The notes below the pieces were generated by a model, which saw only the letters and a program-made list of their open reading frames with translations, did no database searches and was not told the DNA's origin. The position numbers and the translations under genes are program-made. From assembly GCA_905215155.1 (NCBI GenBank), contig CAJMPJ010000001.1:62001-126000 (forward strand): a stretch of 64,000 nt of DNA, read 5' to 3'. Below, piece by piece: positions 36,967 to 45,938 of the stretch. Each line of letters opens with the position of its first letter. Positions within the stretch are counted from its first letter, which is position 1. The DNA comes from an uncultured bacterium. GTDB taxonomy: Bacteria; Bacillota; Clostridia; Lachnospirales; Lachnospiraceae.

Positions 36967-37890
36967 ATGATGAAAATAAAAAAACTGATTACGCTTGCTT
37001 TATCGGCAGCAGCATTGACCCTGGTACTGACCGCCTGCGGAGCACAGACCGGCAAAACGTCCGGTTCCGAAGGTTCAAAAGAAGAAAAAGCAGGAACGGA
37101 AACAACGGCAGCAGCCGAAGAAAAGACTGATCCGGTCACCGTGAAGCTTGGTGTGGTTGGAAGTATCTATGAAGATCTCTGGACGCCGGCAAAGGAGAAA
37201 TTAAAGGGGGAAGGCATTAACCTTGAGATCGTGCAGTTCTCCGATTATGTGACTCCCAACAATGCACTGGCAAATGGAGAAATCGACTTAAACGCATTCC
37301 AGCACCGCATTTATTTAAAGAATGAAATTGAAAGCTACGGCTATCAGATTCAAAACATCGGCAATACCTTTATCATTCCTTTGAACCTGTATTCCACCAA
37401 AGTAAAGGATGTATCTGAAATTAAAGATGGCGATACCATTGCCATTCCCAATGACGTCACCAACGGCGGCCGCGCCCTGAAAGTTTTAGAGTCTGCAGGA
37501 CTGATCAAAATAAAGAAAGAAGCAGGCTTTAACCCGACCGTGGGAGATATTGAGGAATACACCGTTAAAATCAAGATTGAGGAACTGGCTGCCAACACCA
37601 TTCCTTCCACCCTGGCGGATGTGACGGCCGGTGTGGTCAATGGAAACTATGCTCTGGACTTTGGCTTAAAGACCGATGAGGCCGTATTTAAGGACACCAG
37701 CCTTGGAGAAGAAAATTACTGGAACTTGATTGCAGCACGCACCGGGGATCTTTCCGATCCGGAGAAGAAAGCAGTCTATGAAAAAGTCGTAAAAGCCTTC
37801 CAGTCACCGGAAACAGAAACCGTATTCAACGACACCTTTGGCGGCTATTTCATCAAAGCCGGCTGGGATGAGGATATGTTGAACAAATAA
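36967..37890 (+). CDS. metQ: Methionine-binding lipoprotein
   Basis: 307 residues from ATG at 36967 (GGAGG, 5-base gap; ATG at 36970 is also possible). The lipoprotein signal ends LVLTACG, then comes a Ser/Glu/Thr/Ala-rich tether. The NlpA/MetQ fold has KLGVVGSIYEDLWTPAKEKL, VQFSDYVTPNNALANGEIDLNAFQH and FIIPLNLYSTK. It captures methionine (often D- as well as L-) for MetNI. It is encoded after the dehydrogenase rather than directly after metI, an unusual order that ties the enzyme to the transporter. Confidence 0.94.
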   Translation: MMKIKKLITLALSAAALTLVLTACGAQTGKTSGSEGSKEEKAGTETTAAAEEKTDPVTVKLGVVGSIYEDLWTPAKEKLKGEGINLEIVQFSDYVTPNNALANGEIDLNAFQHRIYLKNEIESYGYQIQNIGNTFIIPLNLYSTKVKDVSEIKDGDTIAIPNDVTNGGRALKVLESAGLIKIKKEAGFNPTVGDIEEYTVKIKIEELAANTIPSTLADVTAGVVNGNYALDFGLKTDEAVFKDTSLGEENYWNLIAARTGDLSDPEKKAVYEKVVKAFQSPETETVFNDTFGGYFIKAGWDEDMLNK

Positions 37891-37914
37891 TCATCAAAGG
37901 ATCGTGAGGCAGTG

Positions 37915-39303
37915 ATGGACCTTAACAGAGAAGCTCTGCGGGAGATCATCAAAGAAGATTCCCGCATCGTGTTTGAAACAATTGAACCCCGGTTTTTAAG
38001 TGATAATCTGGGGCGTTTAAAAGGCAGGGCAGATGTGCTGGTCTTCCCTGTCTCTCAAATAGAGGTCAGTGGGATTTTAAAGTACGCCCATGAAAACCGA
38101 ATCCCTGTGACCCCAAGGGGAGCAGGTACCAATCTGGTGGGTTCCACGGTGCCGGAGGAAGGCGGGATCATTCTTGATTTATCCCGGATGAACCGGATTT
38201 TAGAACTGGACCGGGAGACATTTACCGCTACGGTGGAGCCGGGAGTGCTTCTAAAGGATTTTCAGGCCTTTGTGGAAGGGGAAGGGTTTTTCTATCCCCC
38301 TGATCCGGGTGAAAAGGAATCCACATTGGGAGGAAACATAAGCACCAATGCCGGGGGCATGAGGGCAGTCAAATACGGAGTGACCAGAGACTATGTGAGA
38401 GGGCTGGAGATCGTTCTGGCAGACGGTACGGTCTTGCAGGTTGGCAGCAAGAATGTAAAGGATGCAAGCGGTCTTTCCCTTAAAAACCTGATCATAGGTT
38501 CGGAAGGAACCCTTGCGGTCATCACAAAATGTATATTAAAGCTGATTCCAAAGCCTGAAGTGTCTTTCAGTGTTCTGGTTCCCTTTAAAAGCTTAAATGT
38601 GGGCATAAGAAATGTCCTTACCATTTTACAGGCCAATGTAAATCCCACGGCGGTGGAGTTCGTGGAGAGAAAGGTGGTCAGCCTTGGAGAGGAATTTATG
38701 GGAATCAAATATCCAAGGCCGGATGCAGGCTCCTACATTCTTCTCACCTTTGACGGAAGAAAGGAAGAGGTGGAAGCGTCGGCGGCTCAGGCAAGGAAAC
38801 TGGTGATGGAACACGGAGCCATGGATTTTCTGCTTTTGGAGGATAAAAATTTATCCGATGGCATCTGGAAAGTGAGAGGGGCTCTTGTGAGGGCGGTGGA
38901 AGCCGTATCGGAACAGGAGCCTGTGGATATCGTAGTGCCGATCAACCAAAGCGATTCTTTCATTGACTACATCAATCAGCTGGAGCAGGATTCCAACATG
39001 CAGATGGTAAGCTTCGGCCACGCAGGAGACGGCAACGTACATCTCTGTGTGGTGCGGGGGGACCGGGATGAGGAAACCTGGCATAGGGAATTAAAGGAAA
39101 ATATGAAGAAGATTTATGCGAAGGCTTATGCTCTGGGGGGACTTACCTCCGGGGAACATGGAATCGGAATAAGCAAACGTCCTTATTTCCTTCATGAGAC
39201 ACCAAAGGAAAATATAATGGTAATGAACCAGATCAAGAAGGCACTGGACCCCCAGGGCATCTTAAATAACGGCAAATCATATATCACAGCAAATCATACA
39301 TAA
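37915..39303 (+). CDS. FAD-linked 2-hydroxyacid dehydrogenase (GlcD / D-lactate dehydrogenase family)
   Basis: 462 residues from ATG at 37915 (GAGG upstream). The FAD_binding_4 domain has PRGAGTNLVGSTVPEEGGI and GEKESTLGGNISTNAGGMRAVKYG. The C-terminal FAD-oxidase domain has the metal/substrate block SFGHAGDGNVHLCV and SGEHGIGISKR. Family members oxidise D-lactate, glycolate or D-2-hydroxyglutarate and often use electron-transfer flavoprotein in anaerobes; no etf genes are in the window. In this operon a D-2-hydroxy acid of methionine is a plausible substrate (inference). Confidence 0.88.
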   Translation: MDLNREALREIIKEDSRIVFETIEPRFLSDNLGRLKGRADVLVFPVSQIEVSGILKYAHENRIPVTPRGAGTNLVGSTVPEEGGIILDLSRMNRILELDRETFTATVEPGVLLKDFQAFVEGEGFFYPPDPGEKESTLGGNISTNAGGMRAVKYGVTRDYVRGLEIVLADGTVLQVGSKNVKDASGLSLKNLIIGSEGTLAVITKCILKLIPKPEVSFSVLVPFKSLNVGIRNVLTILQANVNPTAVEFVERKVVSLGEEFMGIKYPRPDAGSYILLTFDGRKEEVEASAAQARKLVMEHGAMDFLLLEDKNLSDGIWKVRGALVRAVEAVSEQEPVDIVVPINQSDSFIDYINQLEQDSNMQMVSFGHAGDGNVHLCVVRGDRDEETWHRELKENMKKIYAKAYALGGLTSGEHGIGISKRPYFLHETPKENIMVMNQIKKALDPQGILNNGKSYITANHT

Positions 39304-39318
39304 CAGGAGGCAAAGAAG

Positions 39319-40497
39319 ATGCAGAAACTATCTGACCGGACGGCGGGCTTTACGGACTCGGTGATCCGCCGCATGACCCGGATCTCCGACCAGTACGGTG
39401 CGGTAAACCTATCTCAGGGATTCCCTGATTTTGATCCGCCAAAGGAAATCCTTGACCGTCTAAAAGAGGTGGCTTATCAGGATTTCCACCAGTATTCCAT
39501 TACCTGGGGGGCCCAGAATTTCAGAGAGGCACTGGCGGCAAAGCAGTCCGGGCCTATGGGGCATGACATTGACCCCAACAGCGAAATTGTGGTGACCTGC
39601 GGAAGCACGGAAGCCATGATGGCAGCCATGATGACCGTGGCAAACCCTGGAGATAAGGTGATCGTGTTTTCTCCTTTTTATGAGAACTACGGGGCAGATG
39701 CCATTCTATCCGGAGCAGAGCCCATCTATGTGCCCCTTCATCCGCCTCTGTTCAAGTTCAACCCGGAGGAACTGGAAGCGGCTTTTGCCCAGAACCCCAA
39801 GGCACTGATCCTCTGCAACCCTTCCAATCCATGCGGCAAGGTGTTTACTCTGGAGGAACTGACTTATATAGCGGATCTGGCCAAAAAGTATGATGTATAC
39901 GTGATTGCAGATGAGGTATATGAGCACATCGTCTATGCGCCTCACAAACACACCTATATTTCTTCTCTGCCCGGAATGTGGGAGAGGACCATTTCCTGCA
40001 GCTCCCTATCAAAGACCTACTCCATCACAGGCTGGCGGCTTGGCTATATCATCGCATCCCCTGAAATCGTTGATGTGGCAAGAAAGGTCCATGATTTTCT
40101 TACGGTTGGAGCCGCTGCACCCCTTCAGGAGGCCGTGATTCCCGGTCTTAAATTCGGACAGGAATATTATGACGAGCTGCTCTTAAAGTACACCAGGAAA
40201 CGGGATTTATTCTTAAAGGGCCTTGATGACATCGGGCTTATCCATACGGTGCCGGAGGGTGCGTATTATGTAATGATAGATATCAGGGACTTCCATTATG
40301 AAAGTGATCTGGAATTCTGTGAGGTTCTGGCAAAAGAGGTAGGCGTGGGAGCGGTTCCCGGTTCCAGCTTCTTTAAGGAGCCGGTGAATCATTTGATCCG
40401 GTTCCACTTTGCAAAAAAGGATGAGACACTTTTCGATGCACTTGACCGTCTTTCAAGGATTAAGGAAAAGATTCCGGTTAAAAGCAGGTTTATATAG
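39319..40497 (+). CDS. PLP aminotransferase, class I/II (methionine/aromatic type)
   Basis: 392 residues. PLP-lysine is K232 in SSLSKTYSITGWRLGY; ADEVYEHIVY and CNPSNPCGKVF are present. The start wording VNLSQGFPDFDPP and the HQYS block resemble the methionine/glutamine transaminases (YbdL, kynurenine aminotransferase group). It would convert 4-methylthio-2-oxobutyrate to methionine or the reverse, completing the route with the two dehydrogenases. AGGAGG precedes ATG at 39319, 16 bases after the preceding stop. Last gene; a terminator follows. Confidence 0.88.
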   Translation: MQKLSDRTAGFTDSVIRRMTRISDQYGAVNLSQGFPDFDPPKEILDRLKEVAYQDFHQYSITWGAQNFREALAAKQSGPMGHDIDPNSEIVVTCGSTEAMMAAMMTVANPGDKVIVFSPFYENYGADAILSGAEPIYVPLHPPLFKFNPEELEAAFAQNPKALILCNPSNPCGKVFTLEELTYIADLAKKYDVYVIADEVYEHIVYAPHKHTYISSLPGMWERTISCSSLSKTYSITGWRLGYIIASPEIVDVARKVHDFLTVGAAAPLQEAVIPGLKFGQEYYDELLLKYTRKRDLFLKGLDDIGLIHTVPEGAYYVMIDIRDFHYESDLEFCEVLAKEVGVGAVPGSSFFKEPVNHLIRFHFAKKDETLFDALDRLSRIKEKIPVKSRFI

Positions 40498-40502
40498 AAG
40501 TA

Positions 40503-40544
40503 AAAAAGAGCTGTAATCCCATCTGGCGGATTACGGCTTTTTTT
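40503..40544 (+). terminator. Methionine operon terminator
   Basis: AGC-GTAATCC pairs with GGATTAC-GCT, followed by TTTTTTT. Confidence 0.88.
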
Positions 40545-40587
40545 GTACATAATTTTTGATGAAAATATTAGGGAATACATATTTCCA

Positions 40588-40615
40588 TTGACTATTTCTA
40601 AAACAGAGATATAAT
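40588..40615 (+). promoter_or_regulatory. Promoter of the ABC exporter operon
   Basis: TTGACT and TATAAT with a 16-base spacer, directly abutting the paired palindromes. Confidence 0.8.
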
Positions 40616-40646
40616 AGTTGTAAATGCAACTGTTGCACGTGCAACT
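40616..40646 (+). promoter_or_regulatory. Two tandem palindromic operators, probable MarR sites
   Basis: AGTTGtaaatgCAACT (40616-40631) and TGTTGCACGTGCAACT (40631-40646) share one base and repeat every 15 bases. The second holds a perfect 14-bp palindrome. They cover the predicted transcript start, so a bound repressor would block transcription. The MarR gene ending this operon is the natural candidate. Confidence 0.7.
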
Positions 40647-40677
40647 ATTATTAAATTACGAATGTGGAGAACCTAAC

Positions 40678-42408
40678 ATGAAAAACCTGCTGCTTTATGC
40701 AAAAAAGTACAAAAAAGAATTTATTCTTGCAGTTATCTGCATCGAGGCTGAAACCATATTTGAACTCATCATACCAATGATCATGGCGGATATCATTGAT
40801 GTTGGTGTTGCCAGCGGAGACCGGCATTACATCCTGGCAAAAGGATTTCAAATGGTGTTTTTTGCTGTTCTTTCACTTATCCTCGGCCATGCCTGTGCCC
40901 GGTTTACCGCACGCTGCGGAAACGGAGTCGGCGCACAGATCCGACTGGCTGAATTTCAAAAAATGCAGACCTATTCCTTCGCAAACACAGACCGGTTCAG
41001 CACCCCGTCTCTGGTCACAAGACTTACAAGCGATATCACTACCATTCAGAACTCCATCTGCAATGGAATGCGCCCCGGATTCCGCTCTCCGGTCATGATG
41101 ATCACCGCCATGGTGGTCTCCTTTTACTTAAATGCGAAGCTGGCCATGGTATTTTATCTTGCGGCCCCGACTCTGGCTGTCATTTTATTTTTCATCATTA
41201 AAAACGTCAGACCGCTGTATGCAAAGATGCAGGGAGCCATGGATATGGTAAACCGCATCATTCAGGAAAACCTGGTGGCCATCCGGGTGGTGAAGGCTTA
41301 TGTCCGGGGAGATTATGAAATTGAGAAATTCCAGAAGGTCAATTCCAATCTCCAAAACACCTCGGAGCGGTCCTTTTCCCTGGCGGCACTCAATATGCCT
41401 GCCATGCAGTTTGTCATGTATGGAACCATTCTCAGTATCTTGTGGTTTGGAGGAAATATGGTCATTGTGGGGAATATGAAGGTCGGGGCACTGACCAGCT
41501 TTTTAAGCTATGTGCTTCAGGTTTTGAATTCTCTCATGATGTTTTCCAATGTTTTCCTGCTGTTTACCCGTTCCCTGACATCCTGGAGAAGAATCTCCGA
41601 AGTTTTAGAGGAAGAACCGGTGATCAATGATGACCGGGCGAAGAATATCACCATTACAAAAGGCGGAATCCGTTTTGAAAACGTATCTTTTAAATACAAG
41701 GATACTGCAAAAGAATATGTACTCTCTGACATTTCTTTTGAAATCAAACCGGGCCAGACCGTTGGGATCATCGGTCAGACCGGAGCGGCAAAAAGTACGC
41801 TGGTCCAGCTGATTCCCAGGCTTTATGAAGCCACGTCCGGCAACATCTATATTGATGGCCATCCCATTTACGAATATACCCAGGACCATTTGAGGGACTC
41901 GATTGCAATGGTGCTTCAGAAAAACACTCTTTTTTCCGGTACGGTAAAAGAAAATCTTTATTGGGGAAAGGAAGATGCCACAGACGAGGAACTGGAACAG
42001 GCCTGCAAAATTGCCTGTGTGGATGAATTTATGGACCGTTTAAAGGATGGATATGATACGGAGCTGGGGCAGGGCGGAGTCAATGTGTCCGGCGGACAAA
42101 AGCAGCGTCTGTGCATTGCAAGAGCCATCTTAAAAGCACCGAAGGTACTGATCTTAGACGATTCCACCAGCGCTTTGGATACGGCTACGGAAGCAAAAAT
42201 TAAGGAAGGACTGGAAAAAACACTTCCGGGTACCACAAAGATCATAATCAGCCAGAGGATCACCTCCATCATGCATGCCGATCAGATCATTGTTCTGAAT
42301 GACGGCAGGATCAATGCCATCGGAAGCCATGAACAATTACTGGAAGAAAATGAGATCTATCAGGATATTTATTATTCTCAGCAAAAAGGAGGGACCCAGG
42401 GCTTATGA
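40678..42408 (+). CDS. ABC exporter, subunit 1 with degenerate ATPase site
   Basis: 576 residues from ATG at 40678 (GGAG; an in-frame extension to 40624 lies on the operators and is excluded). Six membrane helices are fused to an ATPase domain. The Walker A is abnormal: GQTGAAKST at 366-374 has Ala371 where the P-loop Gly before Lys is nearly invariant. The catalytic Glu after Walker B is Asp495 (ILDDSTSALD). The signature VSGGQKQR is intact. This matches the silent half of heterodimeric exporters (TM287, BmrC-like). It overlaps its partner by 4 bases. Confidence 0.93.
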   Translation: MKNLLLYAKKYKKEFILAVICIEAETIFELIIPMIMADIIDVGVASGDRHYILAKGFQMVFFAVLSLILGHACARFTARCGNGVGAQIRLAEFQKMQTYSFANTDRFSTPSLVTRLTSDITTIQNSICNGMRPGFRSPVMMITAMVVSFYLNAKLAMVFYLAAPTLAVILFFIIKNVRPLYAKMQGAMDMVNRIIQENLVAIRVVKAYVRGDYEIEKFQKVNSNLQNTSERSFSLAALNMPAMQFVMYGTILSILWFGGNMVIVGNMKVGALTSFLSYVLQVLNSLMMFSNVFLLFTRSLTSWRRISEVLEEEPVINDDRAKNITITKGGIRFENVSFKYKDTAKEYVLSDISFEIKPGQTVGIIGQTGAAKSTLVQLIPRLYEATSGNIYIDGHPIYEYTQDHLRDSIAMVLQKNTLFSGTVKENLYWGKEDATDEELEQACKIACVDEFMDRLKDGYDTELGQGGVNVSGGQKQRLCIARAILKAPKVLILDDSTSALDTATEAKIKEGLEKTLPGTTKIIISQRITSIMHADQIIVLNDGRINAIGSHEQLLEENEIYQDIYYSQQKGGTQGL

Positions 42409-44261
42409 AACATGTAAAAATCGTCAAACCAAAGAATGCAAAGAAAACCCTGATTCAGCTTTTGGGTTATATCGGGCATTATAAGTTTTCCGTTGTGCTT
42501 ATCGCCATATTTGTGTGCATCAGTGCGCTGGCTGGAATTATGGGAACATACCTCTTAAAGCCGGCAATCAATAATTATATTATTCCCGGAGACATTCCCG
42601 GACTGATCCGCATGATCGGTGTCATGGGATTAGTTTACTTAGCCGGCGCTTTCTGCTGTCTCTTCTATAACAGAATGATGGTCCATGTATCCCAGCAGGT
42701 TGTGGGGGAGATCCGTAAGGATCTGTTTCAGTCGACACAAAAGCTCCCCTTAAATTATTTTGATACCCACACCCACGGGGAATTGATGAGCCATTTCACA
42801 AACGATGTGGATACCATTTCCGAAGCACTGAACAACAGCTTTACCTTATTGATCCAAAGCTTTATTACATCGGTGGGAACGGTTATCATGCTGATGGTCC
42901 TGGATATCCGGCTTTCTCTCATCGTAATCTTCTTTCTGATCGTAATGCTGGTCTACATCCGGCATAACGGTAAACTGAGCATCAAATATTTTGTAGAACA
43001 GCAGAAGAACCTTGGTAACATCAATGGCTTTGTGGAAGAGATGGTTGAGGGACAGAAGGTGGAAAAAATCTTCCGCCATGAAAAACAGGATTTGGAGAAA
43101 TTTAACGAGCTGAACGAGAAGCTGAGAATTTCCTCGACGTTAGCAACGACCTATACCGGTATCACGGTTCCCACCATCGTATCTCTTTCCTATATCAACT
43201 ATGCGGTTTCTGCCTGTGTGGGAGGCTTATTTGCGTTATCAGGGCTGATTAATCTTGGAACACTGGCATCGTATCTGGTTTATGTGAGACAAAGTGCCAT
43301 GCCCATGAACCAGTTTACCAACCAGATCAATTTTCTTATGGTGGCACTGGCCAGTGCGGAAAAGGTCTTTAACATGATGGAAATTGAACCGGAAGTGGAT
43401 GATGGTACAGTTACATTAAGCCGTGTCATCCAAAACGAAGACGGCAGCCTGGAGGAAACCGATTCCTATACCGGTTCCTTTGCCTGGAAGGTTCCCGATG
43501 AAACGCAAGGGTACCGGCTGGTGCCCTTAAAAGGCGATGTCCGTTTTCACGACGTGGTATTTGGATATAACAAAGAAAAAACCATATTAAACGGCATCAG
43601 CCTTTACGCAAAGCCTGGACAGAAGATCGCCTTTGTGGGTTCCACAGGTGCAGGCAAAACCACGATCATCAATTTAATCAACCGGTTCTATGAATTGAAT
43701 GGAGGTACCATCACTTATGATGGGATTGATATCAGGACCATTAAAAAAGATGATTTGAGGAGGTCCATTTCCCTGGTCATTCAGGATACCCATTTATTTA
43801 CAGGAACCATTGCCGATAACATCCGCTACGGCAGACTGAATGCCACCGACGAAGACGTTTTGGAAGCTGCAAAAATCGCCAATGCGGATTCCTTTATCCG
43901 CCGCCTTCCCAATGGGTATGACACAATGCTTGAGAGCGACGGCAGCAATCTATCCCAGGGACAGCGTCAGCTGATCGCCATTGCCAGAGCCGCCATATCC
44001 CAGCCGCCGGTTCTTGTCATGGATGAGGCAACCAGCTCCATTGACACACGAACGGAAAAGCTGATCGAAAAAGGGATGGATGCGCTCATGAAGGGCCGCA
44101 CCGTATTTGTAATCGCCCACCGCCTTTCCACGGTGAGAAATTCCGATGCCATCCTGGTTCTTGAACAGGGAGAGGTCATTGAGCGGGGCAGCCATGACGA
44201 ACTGCTGGAGCAGCGGGGAAAATATTATCAGCTGCATATGGGGCAGTTTGAGTTGGAATAG
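42405..44261 (+). CDS. ABC exporter, subunit 2 with active ATPase site
   Basis: 618 residues. Six membrane helices are followed by an ATPase domain with canonical Walker A GSTGAGKTT and Walker B VLVMDEATSSID with catalytic Glu. Its signature is altered to LSQGQRQ, a Gly-to-Gln change; that motif serves the partner's site. A longer linker (VDDGTVTLSRVIQNEDG...) sits before the ATPase domain, as in BmrD/TM288-type subunits. The substrate is probably a drug or other amphipathic compound. Confidence 0.94.
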   Translation: MKHVKIVKPKNAKKTLIQLLGYIGHYKFSVVLIAIFVCISALAGIMGTYLLKPAINNYIIPGDIPGLIRMIGVMGLVYLAGAFCCLFYNRMMVHVSQQVVGEIRKDLFQSTQKLPLNYFDTHTHGELMSHFTNDVDTISEALNNSFTLLIQSFITSVGTVIMLMVLDIRLSLIVIFFLIVMLVYIRHNGKLSIKYFVEQQKNLGNINGFVEEMVEGQKVEKIFRHEKQDLEKFNELNEKLRISSTLATTYTGITVPTIVSLSYINYAVSACVGGLFALSGLINLGTLASYLVYVRQSAMPMNQFTNQINFLMVALASAEKVFNMMEIEPEVDDGTVTLSRVIQNEDGSLEETDSYTGSFAWKVPDETQGYRLVPLKGDVRFHDVVFGYNKEKTILNGISLYAKPGQKIAFVGSTGAGKTTIINLINRFYELNGGTITYDGIDIRTIKKDDLRRSISLVIQDTHLFTGTIADNIRYGRLNATDEDVLEAAKIANADSFIRRLPNGYDTMLESDGSNLSQGQRQLIAIARAAISQPPVLVMDEATSSIDTRTEKLIEKGMDALMKGRTVFVIAHRLSTVRNSDAILVLEQGEVIERGSHDELLEQRGKYYQLHMGQFELE

Positions 44262-44290
44262 GAGCGGGGATATATTAAAAGGAGAGAACT

Positions 44291-44734
44291 ATGAAAAAGC
44301 AAAATATAAGAGAACTGATGGTACGTGGAGAAAAAGCCAGAAAACAGATATTTTCTCCGCTGCTGTCTGGTTTTGGATTGACGCCGGGGCAGGGACAGGC
44401 CAGAATTTTGCATTGTCTTCTGCAAAAGGATCATATCACCCAAAAGGAGCTGGCTGACAGCTGCCATATGGAAGTGGCCACCATGTCAAGAAATTTAGAC
44501 AGACTGGAGGGGCTTGGACTTCTCACCCGGAAGAACAATCCGGACCGCAGGCGGTCTTTTCTGATTTGCCTGACGGAAAAAGGCCTTGCAGAAGCCAGGG
44601 AAATACACAAAGTGTTTGAGCAGTTTGAAGAGATCGCCTGTAAAGACATTTCAGAAGAAGAGGCAGAATTATTCTGCAGAATATTATTAAAGATGTGTGA
44701 GAATCTGGAAGGTTACAGCAGAAAAGAAACGTGA
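44291..44734 (+). CDS. MarR-family transcriptional regulator
   Basis: 147 residues, winged helix: ITQKELADSCHMEVATMSRNLDRLEGLGLLTRKNNPDRRRSF with the DRR wing typical of MarR. Last intact gene of the exporter operon, with AAAAGGAG upstream. It is expected to repress from the paired operators at 40616-40646 and release on binding the exported compound. Its 3' end is directly joined to a relaxase remnant. Confidence 0.92.
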   Translation: MKKQNIRELMVRGEKARKQIFSPLLSGFGLTPGQGQARILHCLLQKDHITQKELADSCHMEVATMSRNLDRLEGLGLLTRKNNPDRRRSFLICLTEKGLAEAREIHKVFEQFEEIACKDISEEEAELFCRILLKMCENLEGYSRKET

Positions 44735-45177
44735 TCCTCTCCTTTAAACCAGGAGAAATTACACCGGAGCGTGCAAACAAAATCGGTTGTGAACTTGCCC
44801 TGACCTTTACAAAGGGAAATCATCAGTTTGTGGTTTCCACCCATACCGACAAGGCACACATTCACACCCATATTGAATTTAACAGCACTAATTTAGAGTG
44901 CCATGGTAAGTTTAATAACTTTAAAAACTCTGCCTTTACCCAACGGGATTTGAATGATAAGCTGTGTCGTGAGTATGGATTATCCGTTATAGAGAATCCG
45001 AAAAAACGCGCCATGTTACCCGGTGAAGCAAAGGCTGTGAAATACGGGGGCAGCTTCAAGGAGCAACTACGCCAAACCATCGAAATGGTTATGCCTGGCT
45101 GCATGGATTTTGAGGAATTTCTGGCACGGTTGCGCACGGAAGGTTATGAAGTGAAACAAGGAAAACATATTAAATAA
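44731..45177 (+). pseudogene. Relaxase/mobilisation protein fragment
   Basis: A 148-codon frame overlapping the last 4 bases of marR, beginning inside the relaxase domain (SFKPGEITPERANKIG). The metal-binding histidine motif HTDKAHIHTHIEFN is present, then LCREYGLSVIE and FLARLRTEGYEVKQGKHIK. Family proteins have about 70 residues before this and several hundred after. The N-terminal part with the nicking tyrosine and most of the C-terminus are absent, and there is no ribosome site. It is a leftover of an integrative or mobilisable element with its break exactly at the marR end. Confidence 0.75.
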
Positions 45178-45212
45178 TAAAAAACAACCAGCCAGTAAAA
45201 AGAACTGGTTGC
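45178..45212 (-). terminator. Terminator of the small membrane protein gene
   Basis: On the minus strand CAACCAG pairs with CTGGTTG, followed by TTTTTT; 30 bases after the stop at 45242. Confidence 0.7.
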
Positions 45213-45241
45213 TTCTTAAGTTTTATGTTGTTACTTTATGC

Positions 45242-45553
45242 CTATTTACTTATTTTCAATCTAATTTTTCTGATGAAAAGAAAATATATCCCTACCGCTA
45301 ATATAACAACTGTAATTATCATTTTTATTCCAGTTTCGATTTGACCATTTTTAAAATTTGAAATAGCCACTACACCGATAAAAACAAGTAAAAGAGAATA
45401 AAATACAGCAAGGAGAATAAAAACAAATTTACAAATTTTCCTTAAATTACTTTTCATTTCTTGATTATCGGAATTATCAATAATACTCAGTAATATAAAT
45501 TCTGCAACAATAGAAAAAATAGTAAAGACCACAAAACTAACTATATAATGCAT
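45242..45553 (-). CDS. Small membrane protein of unknown function (103 aa)
   Basis: Three hydrophobic helices (about 4-24, 43-66, 78-95) with a short charged loop (DNSDNQEMKSNLRK) between the first two and a basic tail. AAAGGGG precedes ATG at 45553. AT content is clearly higher than in neighbours, and it lies between a relaxase remnant and further debris, so it was probably carried in by a mobile element. No family is recognised. Confidence 0.6.
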   Translation of the reverse strand: MHYIVSFVVFTIFSIVAEFILLSIIDNSDNQEMKSNLRKICKFVFILLAVFYSLLLVFIGVVAISNFKNGQIETGIKMIITVVILAVGIYFLFIRKIRLKISK

Positions 45554-45865
45554 TTAATGTGCCCCTTTCAAAAATTTTATTAATTATACAATGTTATAAT
45601 TGGTGTGTCAATGTTGTTATTGTCAACACTGTTATTAACTTATGATAATATCACTTTAGGATTATCTTGAGAAAATGTCTCTTTTTGGTAAACTATTAAG
45701 ATATGAAAGAAGGTACAATTACATTGTCACAAGATCAACTTAAAACTGACAGGGCGGCTTACTGTTGATGAGATCATTGCCTGATACGTTATCAGAGCAT
45801 CGTGGGTAAATTGTGCACCATTAAATCCGAAGATAAATCTACGCAGTCCTCTCCTTTTCGTAAGA
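45554..45865 (+). other. Intergenic region with possible decayed transposase start
   Basis: It holds the imperfect palindrome TGTCAATGTTGTTATTGTCAACA near 45608. A frame from ATG 45703 (MKEGTITLSQDQLKT) shifts frame to continue GRLTVDEIIA. This is loosely like the N-terminus of some transposases, but too short and broken to name. No intact gene is seen. Confidence 0.35.
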
Positions 45866-45895
45866 TTGACACAGGACAGGATACACTGGTATAAT
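45866..45895 (+). promoter_or_regulatory. larE promoter
   Basis: TTGACA and TATAAT with an 18-base spacer, 43 bases before the larE start. Confidence 0.8.
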
Positions 45896-45938
45896 TTCTA
45901 TTAACATATATATCTGATCTGTTTGATAAGGAGCGCCT

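Noticed and set aside
42405-44261. Siderophore or peptide exporter specificity for the ABC pair
   Set aside because: Nothing in the sequence or neighbours points to a substrate; only the heterodimeric exporter class is supportable.
45687-45930. Named insertion sequence upstream of larE
   Set aside because: Only a short frameshifted stretch is transposase-like; no terminal repeats or catalytic residues support naming a family.
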